Part shown: positions 56,773 to 64,000 of the stretch, piece after piece
How positions within the stretch are numbered: the first letter of the stretch is position 1
Layout: each line of letters opens with the position of its first letter
Source of the DNA: Gentiana macrophylla
Lineage: Eukaryota; Streptophyta; Magnoliopsida; Gentianales; Gentianaceae
DNA: 64,000 bases
NCBI GenBank assembly: GCA_026214975.1
Contig: CM047815.1
Location: 58,225,852 to 58,289,851, forward strand
Direction of reading: 5' to 3'
Notes under the pieces: generated by a model
Databases searched by the model: none
Told to the model about the DNA's origin: nothing
The model's input: the letters and a program-made list of their open reading frames with translations, nothing else
Translations under genes and position numbers: made by a program

Positions 56773-58734
56773 TGTAACGCCCCGCTCCCGGATACCGAGC
56801 CCTTATCCAGAAGAGAAACGTTCGGCGCGTATAGCATTAAATAAATCCAATATTATACGCAAGCCTCTACGTCGTCGTATCAAATAAAAGCAAACGGAAG
56901 CTAAAAAGACTCGGGTAAAACATAAATGCTACTAAGAATAGAAATTAACCATACTAAAGATGGATAGTTAAATTACAACGATGAAAAAACCCAAAGACTT
57001 ATACAATACGAGGTCTTAAAAGTAGAAGTACAACAAGTCTAAGAAAATAAATACAACTAGTCTAGTACAACCTTTACAAGGAAAAGGGAACTAGAAACTT
57101 CGTCAAGACCTCAAAGCCTTCAAAAGTCGTCATCTACCTGATCAACCTGTTCGTCTTCTCACCCCACAATGCATACAAAAGAAAATGTAAATGAGGTAAG
57201 TACAAAGTACTTAGTAAAAGTGAGAAGCTAATGAATAACTAAGTTATACAACGAAAGTGTATTATTATGATTATTAATTATCTTTATGAGACCGACTCAA
57301 TCTAGGGTTCAATCCATGCCCATCGACATGTCATGACTAAACATTTCTAGCTTAGCTTATCTTTGTTACATCATTACTCAAGGACACTACGCATGGCGTT
57401 CATCAGCCTGAAGATATACTTGCTAACTAACGGTGATTAGCACCGATTAGCTCCGGGGTCTCCCCGGTATGCGTATACGTCCGATGAATTTCCTCCACTG
57501 CCATTCAGCCGTTTATAGGCCAGCAGCGTTGTTCACCTTTTATGAACGTATCACATCGCCGATATGAAAGAGTGCCTAACCGAGAGAATAAGTGACGTTT
57601 TATCTTTTACAGCACATATGTAATTATAATCTGTTGTTAACTAGCCACCTAAGTGTTTTCAAGTAATCTCCCTCACACATACTACTCTCTTTCCTAGACC
57701 ATTAGACACGGACAAGGCCTAGCAATTACACAGACATTGATAAATACTAATCCATCAAAGCACAAGCCCTTTCATGCTCTTCCGACGGATCCGAACTTCA
57801 ACTCCCTTTAAGAGTACATTCGGTGTTTTAACTGAACAAATCAGAAACTCAATCGGGGCTTGTTCATTTTCATTTAATGTTATTAGATCAAAAAAAATAG
57901 AAATTTAAAACTCAACACAAATATACCAAAACATATCACATCTTATTAAGTACAACTTAGCATGAATTCTATCACCAAACAACACCAAAACTCACCAAAA
58001 CTCAACATATCATTATAAAACTATAATTACTCATTAGGAAGAACCTCTTACCTTAATTTCCAGAAAAACTGAAAGCAAAACACCAAGCAACTGCAACAAC
58101 TGTTTATCCTCAACCCCAAAACCTATTTGATCAACAAGAAACCCTAAAATCCTATTTTCTGGCAAAAAACGAAACTGAAAAAGTGCATAAAACTGCAGAT
58201 TACATGGATTAATTGCTGCGAAACTATTTTTAGATTATTCTACGCTCCAAGACGATCGTTTCGACTACTCATGTCTGCGAAACAGAGCTACGGATTGAAA
58301 GATACGAATTTTTGAAGAATCGAACTCTACGAATACCAAAAACTAAAGCTAAATCGAAAACTTACGAAATTGAGAGATGTTATTTTCCAAAGTTGCGTCT
58401 ATTCGCGCTGATCACTTTTCTCTCCTGCGGCATCTTGAACAGATAAACGGATTGATCACACGTTTCTCCCTTTTATTTCGTTTTTCTTCTGCGTTGGTTC
58501 CTTCAGATTGCCGTTCCATCCCCTGTTTTTTCAGAATAGCGTGTAACACCAAAATAAGATATTTTGGGATAATTTCCTTTTTTTTATAGTTATTAATTAA
58601 ATTCATTTTAAATAATAACTAAATCCTTTTAATTAAATCCTTCTTAATTAAATAAATAGGATAAATAATAATTAGGTCGTAGTAAATACACCCAATGACT
58701 ATTTTACCCTTTTATGAAAAGTCGGGATGTTACA
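56773..58734. mobile_element. Solo LTR (TGTAACGCCCC ... GGGATGTTACA), 1962 bases
   Basis: Terminal inverted ends TGTAAC/GTTACA with perfect CATCA duplications at 56768-56772 and 58735-58739. No coding region, PPT or primer site inside. TGTAACxCCCCG starts and AGTCGGGATGTTACA ends are common in Ty3/gypsy LTRs. It lies in an intron-like gap between RRM2 and RRM3 of the LIF2-like pseudogene; the missing RRM2 half is also in this interval, so a deletion occurred too. Confidence 0.85.
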
Positions 58735-59821
58735 CATCAACTTGCAAATCAAGCAAAAGCTAATGCAGAAGACCCTTTGGTGTATGAGTTGAATAAATAC
58801 GCTGTATTATCTGAGTAAGATGCTACAGATAATAAGCACATACAGTATTGAAGAATTCTTTTTAGAAATCCCTAAAGTTAGTAGCCATAACAGATCATTT
58901 CAGCAGAAGAACAGAAAAAGGCATCGACATCTGGTAAATTGATGGAGACATCTAACTAAGGCCCCCCGTTCTAACTGGCTTCTACATCCTCTTGGAATCC
59001 CAGCTAGTACGAAATTTCAGATCTTCTTCCTCCCAGGTTCTTGGAATGTTACCAATGAATAACCGGTGTTTCTCTTGAGATGTAGAGCACTTTCAGCCTT
59101 TTTCCCTACTCAATGAAATGGCAACAACAGATAGCCAGAAGAAAACAACTGGCTACACAAACAACATAAACAGGATGTCATCTAAGGATCATTATTATTC
59201 TCAAAAAAAAGTATCAGGGAAAATTCTGATAAAAGACATGTAGGAGATGACGCATTTTTACGTACTTTCCACTCCTTTGTTCTATAAGTGACAAAAGCAT
59301 ATCCTTTGTTCTCAGTTGTTCCCTTTCCCTTCGTTATCCTCTGACCTGTCATTGGTCCCAAGAACCATGTAATCAGGACAGTCAAATATTGAATTCATGA
59401 ACAACAAACAATAACAAAATTACCTCAGTAACTTCCCCTGCAGATTCACAAAACTGTCTCAGGTCCTCTTCTGAAATATCTGGAGGAAAGCCTCCAACAT
59501 AAACCTCTGAACCATGAGGTGGTACGGTAGCGCAAGAAGCTCAGCATGCTTTTTTTCCAATTCAACATCTGCCTCTGCATCTTTCATTTTCTCACCCTCT
59601 AAGTTGTTTGTGGTCCCCATTGAGAACATTCTCATCATCCTCTTCTGCATCGTCTTCTTCCACTTCCACTTCTTCTTCTACCTCCTCATACTCGACCTCT
59701 TCCTCTTCCACGTCTTCGTTATCATTATCCATGTCCAGGTCGACATATGATCTTCAGGATCATTAGACTTATGAGTATCAACTGAATTAGAAGCTGTAGC
59801 GTTTGACCTTGTCCTCGGCAT

Positions 59822-61989
59822 CTTAAAGATCTCAAAAGATAAGCTTGTGCTGTAATTCTGATGGAAGCAAAGAAGCCAGAAACATTTGGAAAAGCAAGAA
59901 GGCAAACATGGACAGAAGGAAACAAAATGAAATGCCAAAAGGCCCTTGGAAATGAGAACCTTCTTTGAATTTCCGCCATAAGGGTATGGTTTCAATGAGT
60001 TTCAGTTTGAAAATCCAATAAAAGGATGCCAGAATTCAGCATACCAAACAGAGGAGAAAAACTCTGAATGATGAGCCAGAGGACAATAATGCAAGTACTA
60101 TGTGCAAACAATAGTGAATCTATGGAAGTGATGGACATAGGTAGTCTGTTTAGCAAAAAGCAATTCTGACTTCCATTTTAGTGCCCTTATAGGGACCAAT
60201 CAACCACAAAAAAGACAAGGGAAACGAATGGAAAAGTGAAACCGAGATAAAAGAAAAACAGGAAATTAACATCGGAAAAGGTATGTATCTATGCAGGTAT
60301 CCAAGAAACAGCAGAAGAAACTATGGGGGATAAAGCCAATTAGTGACAAGTAAGCTACACAGGTCGATCATCAGGAAAATCGCACAACCCACAAAAATAG
60401 ACAATGGCAGTTCCAGAAATCATGGCCAGAGAAAGAGTATTGTAAGATTCCTGCAGTCAGTTGATGCACGTCCTGTGTGAACATATCTATGATTGGATTG
60501 CTTGACTCAGCATTCAATACATGCTGAAACTGACTACACTACCCAACGACATACAAAAGAAGTACAGCAGGAAAAAGGAATCGCTCAGAATGGTCCAAAA
60601 CCTACTGAGCACTTCAAGAAAACAGACAGTTAAGCACGTGCATGTGGACATTATATGATTTTGCGTTCCTGGTGTAGGAGTAGGACACAGCCGCTTGTCA
60701 ATGAATCTATGTGGCAGCCACGTAGGAAATATTGTGTGAATGTATTGGTTTGACTTTTCACCTAGTTTGTCTTTTTCAGATCGTTAGCTGTCTTTCCCTT
60801 TTCTCGGGTAGAAAACTACCCACTAGATGGCTGGAGACACTTGAGTAATTATTCAAACATGGGTAACTGAAATCTGAGAACCAAATCTAGGCCATGTGTT
60901 ATCTATTATATCTTACACTTCATACAACATTGCGTATCATATCATATGGCATTAGAGCTTCTGTTTCTCATTTGTTCGTTGATGGCTAAAAAATGAACGG
61001 AGAAGGTGGTCGGATCCACAACGTTGCTTGGGATTCAAAGATCAGTTGGGATACACCGTCAATGCTTAAGCAAGGGTATGAATTGTTCCTGCTAGGAACG
61101 TCTAAAGCTAAGGCAAGGCACGTTGAGCGAGACTTTTCTTGAAGTGTTACCGAAGAAGTCAGCGGATGACAAGAGAAGTGGGAAAAGTGATTGGAACTCC
61201 CACGTAAGGTTGAGGGTCAAAGTTGTTTGGAGAAGTGGAACCAGTTTTTGTACATGGCTGGAGTGGGGAGCATACATGAAAATTTGGTGAGCCTTATAAG
61301 GATTAATGTTGGGACTAGATATTTGGAGAGTTATGCACTCTTATGGACAAGCGACCTCAATATAGTGATCGTACGTACCTACAATACTTCGTGAAAGAGG
61401 AAGAGAAGAACTCACTAAAAATATAATGAATGTGTGGGGATCCATGTTACTGGAAAAGTACAATCCGGCCGGTGATCGACTGGTACAAGCACACGGAAGC
61501 ATATTGTTTGACAGCTAAAACAGAAAGACTGTTCAGACTCCAAGTGCTCACAGTTAATGCTGGCTTTCCTGAGTCTTGAAGATTAAACTTTTTGACCAAG
61601 TATGCTGGCCACAACCTTTTTGAGTGTGCAGTATTATTCTGCATATCTACCATGTTTTTGAATAAGAAAAAACTGATCCAGGATCCCTTCACCTTAACAC
61701 CTTAAGCAGCAGCATCATGTGTATTGGAAAATTGAACAAGGGATAAATGAAAGAAGAAATGGTCCCTCTGATGCTTGCTTGGAGATTGGGGCCATGGCAT
61801 ATGTGTGCAATTTGAAGCATTAAGGAAGTTTGGCTCCCATAAACTTATCTAAAGATGCAAAGCTGTTTCCTGCAGTGATGCTAGGCTAGGCCGGTTGCTT
61901 TGGTTCAATGCAGATATTCTTATCCGTTTGGAGTGGGCCTAGGCTGGATAGGTCTACTCCCAGTGATGTTACTCAATGTTGTTGTTGTT
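59822..61989. other. Upstream region of the LIF2-like pseudogene and unassigned DNA
   Basis: 59822-60000 probably contains the 5' UTR. From 60990 to 61400 a plus-strand stretch is more codon-like (VEGQSCLEKWNQFLYMAGVG at about 61211-61270) and may be an old gag-like relic, but I cannot assign it. The rest shows no gene, LTR or repeat. Confidence 0.35.
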
Positions 61990-62563
61990 TGACGATACAG
62001 GGTTTCACTCCCTCCACGTGTCATCTATCGGTTGGTCATCACACTGTGAAATAACGCCAGTATATCCATGTCGATGCCCAGGCTCGAGGCCAAGGCCATC
62101 ATATCAAAGCCAGGCTACGACGACTATCGACTATCGAGTATCGGCGATTATGTAGGACATTCGATCCGCACCGCCTAGCAATGTAGGACAATGAGTCCCG
62201 AGTCGATCACCACAGTCGATAACGAGGATAGAATCCGCGATCGACTTACTAAGCCCATTAATAGCGATAGCTTGGGCAAGGGTCAAGGCCCATTTAAGGG
62301 TAAAGGTGACAATAACATGTTTCGACTTAACCTTAGGGTTTAGGCAAGTGTTGTCATTATAAATACCCCATTCCGGGAACTACGTAAGGCTTGATTCACG
62401 GAATTGAGCAGATACGTAGGCAATTCAAGAGAGCATCTTGGACTCAGCCGCATACATAAAATCCAGCCCCTCATTCCTCTTCTTGGCGTTAGGGTTCTTG
62501 TGTGTTCATCACTAGATTAAATTAGGGCTCAAATCATTAAGGTGACATAATTTGTCATCGTCA
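61990..62563 (+). repeat. 5' LTR of the Ty3/gypsy element
   Basis: Begins TGACGATACAGGG and ends TTTGTCATCGTCA; the terminal TGACGAT/ATCGTCA are perfect inverted repeats. TATA box CATTATAAATACCCC at about 62353-62367. Length 574 bases. Confidence 0.8.
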
Positions 62564-62564
62564 T

Positions 62565-62581
62565 TGGCGCTAGAAGGAGGG
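62565..62581 (+). other. Primer binding site
   Basis: TGGCGCTAGAAGGAGGG starts two bases after the LTR end and begins with TGG as required for a tRNA CCA end. I do not know which tRNA matches. Confidence 0.65.
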
Positions 62582-62609
62582 TTCTATTGATCGAATACTC
62601 AAGAACACG

Positions 62610-64000
62610 ATGCCTCCCAAGAAAACTGCATCCAAAACCACATCCAAAGCGGTTGATCAAGGCTCCTGGATGAACGAGCCAACCGATCCCGATATGCAAG
62701 GAGAAGAGGATCCGGCCTTGGATCTTGTTCAAAGACGATCCTCGGCAAAAAAACAAGGAAAAAGATCAAGCTTTGAACCTGTCAGAAACCCACCAACCGT
62801 AAAAGCAAGCTCTTGCTCCAGAATATCGGACGCTTGCGGATCAGTTGGCAGGGGCGGACTTGGAGGTAATGTCGGAGATAATCGCCGAGGCGATTACGGC
62901 GCGGGAAGAAGCGACGCCGCCCGAAAAAGCTATGGCGAAAGCGGCGAGAAAAAGCCGTGGTGGACAAACCTAAGCAGACTCTCGAGAAAGAGATAAGCGC
63001 ATCATCTAGCTCGGTGGAAAGGAAGAGACGCGAGATCCACCAAAAACACCGAGAGAGGGGCGATGGCGGCGCCAGGAGGAGTTGAATGCAATTTTGGGAA
63101 AGAATCAGGTGTCGTTGTGGCTCGAGTCTCCCTTCACGAAGGAGATTGAGAGCTTTCCTAAACCCAAGGGGTTTAAGATACCGAAAATAGAACCTTATGA
63201 TGGCACCACCGACCCGGAGGACCACCTCCACAGGTATCTGTCGTAAATGAGGTTGGATGGAGCACCTGATGCAATGCGCTGTAGGGCATTCGAGACGCTA
63301 CTCGTAGGTCGAGCAAGAGAATGGTTCACGAAGTTGCGACCAGGGTCGATCTCCAGTTTTGCCATGCTCGCCGAAAGTTCCGAGATGCGTTTATAGTCAA
63401 CAAGTTTCATCCGAGTGCCACGCACCCTCGTGAACGTGTGGCGACAAAGAGATGAGGCGGTGATGGAATATTTGAAGAGGTTTAATCTCGAGGCCATGCA
63501 GTCAAGGACGCGGATGACCGACCGATCACGTCATTCGTAGGGGGCTGCGTAATACTAAGTTATACATGAAGTTGAGCGAGACGCCCCATACCATGGACGA
63601 ATGTGTCAATGTAGTGCATAAATTGCACAAGAGGAAGAGGCGGCGGCGGCACACCCAATCCGGATGGATGGAATCCAAGAAATATACCCGAGGTCCGAGC
63701 AGTGAGTCACCCAAGAGGAGGATGTCGAGAGTAAGCCATCGATTTGGGACCGTATCGACACGTCCACCTCGCACCGTGGGGCAGAAGGACCTCACGTGAT
63801 AAGGACTTTATCCCGCTCAATCGACCTCGATCCGAGGTGTTGTCGATTATGCTCTCAAAAAATTTGGCGAAGAAACCGCCACCGTTGAAGAAACCTCGAG
63901 AAAGAGGAATGCAAGCAAATCTTGTGATTTTCACGAAGACATAGGCCATACAATGTAGGATCAGATCGACTGAAGAGAGATATCGACGTCTGCATTCAGG
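62610..64000 (+). pseudogene. Tat-type gag (Retrotrans_gag), frameshifted
   Basis: Starts MPPKKTASKTTSKAVDQGSW. A frameshift near 62810 moves the frame to one reading EVMSEIIAEAITAREEATPP. The capsid core is at about 63100-63370: ESFPKPKGFKIPKIEPYDGT, TDPEDHLHRYLS, a stop at 63246, MRLDGAPDAMRCRAFETLLV and AREWFTKLRPGSISSFAML. These are the conserved blocks of plant Tat gag. Further frame changes follow; near the right edge FIPLNRPRSEVLSIMLSKNL (about 63805-63865) and then FHEDIGHT (about 63929) are the linker and zinc-finger-like C-terminus of the same Gag. Confidence 0.85.

Larger units (their letters stand above)
54886..59821 (-). pseudogene. hnRNP-Q/LIF2-like RNA-binding protein gene, disrupted
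   Basis: The family has an acidic N-terminus, three RRMs and an RG-rich tail and binds RNA in the nucleus; Arabidopsis LIF2 is a member. Pieces on the minus strand: 59821-59424 (MPRTRSNATASNSVDTHKSN, acidic run, HGSEVYVGGFPPDISEEDLR of RRM1), 59345-59266 (TENKGYAFVTYRTKEW, RNP1 of RRM1), about 59090-59015 (KHRLFIGNIPRTWEEEDLK, RRM2 start), 56621-56432 (KAVNVKNLPKDITQDQ and SRFGFVHFAEKSSAMKAI, RRM3 with about six residues missing after TQDQ), 56328-56168, 55534-55274 and 55102-54886 (GG-rich tail ending SSYNPY). Splice sites and phases of the last four match. Damage: at least four 2-base-type frameshifts, loss of most of RRM2, a MITE in an exon and a solo LTR between RRM2 and RRM3. Confidence 0.8.
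61990..64000 (+). mobile_element. Ty3/gypsy (Tat-type) element, 5' LTR and gag, runs off right edge
   Basis: LTR 61990-62563, primer site from 62565, gag from 62610. Pol would follow beyond the window. Gag is frameshifted, so this copy is dead. Confidence 0.85.

Overview
This is a stretch of nuclear DNA from a flowering plant, almost certainly a eudicot. It is AT-rich and consists mostly of nested and decayed LTR retrotransposons (Ty1/copia and Ty3/gypsy). Only one gene looks intact. There are no operons, ribosome binding sites or phage features. Coding exons are short and joined by GT-AG introns, and tRNA-Met and tRNA-Asp primer binding sites, MITEs, a SINE candidate, plastid rRNA fragments and plant gene families all agree with a plant origin. 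I cannot name the species.

Layout. 1-3453: 5' LTR and gag of a SIRE-type copia element on the minus strand. 3454-9532: a minus-strand copia element with two long LTRs and an interior reduced to RT/RNase H scraps. 9533-16442: a second SIRE-type element on the plus strand (pol, an extra acidic ORF, PPT, 3' LTR). 16489-19787: a third copia pol remnant whose RNase H end carries a repeated segment. 20376-26765: gene debris (papain-like protease, receptor-like kinase), LTR scraps and unexplained AT-rich DNA. 27841-30860: an apparently intact minus-strand gene for a 234-residue protein with a C-terminal SUMO-like (Rad60-SLD) domain. 31060-31297: a Stowaway MITE. 32522-41400: a three-level nest (copia gag, then a copia LTR relic, then a 7.35 kb Ty3-like element without pol, flanked by TATAG). 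41632-43629: an unknown ORF and two LTR pieces. 43640-44725: a palindrome cluster, then plastid 16S (antisense) fused to plastid 23S (sense). 46190-46440: a tRNA-derived SINE candidate. 47059-48071: a 1 kb foldback. 48110-54750: a Retrofit/Ale-type copia element split by a solo LTR (duplication ACATG). 54886-59821: a wrecked hnRNP-Q/LIF2-like RNA-binding protein gene hit by a MITE in an exon and a solo LTR in an intron (duplication CATCA). 61990-64000: 5' LTR and gag of a Tat-type Ty3/gypsy element running off the window.

Biologically, the window shows successive insertion: elements land in older elements, recombine to solo LTRs, and break neighbouring genes. The least expected signals are the plastid 16S/23S chimera, palindromic motif arrays upstream of the TATA box in two unrelated LTRs, a repeated PPT/LTR junction, and the multi-hit death of the LIF2-like gene, including several 2-base insertions that could also be assembly errors. 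I found no convincing new defence, toxin or enzymatic system.
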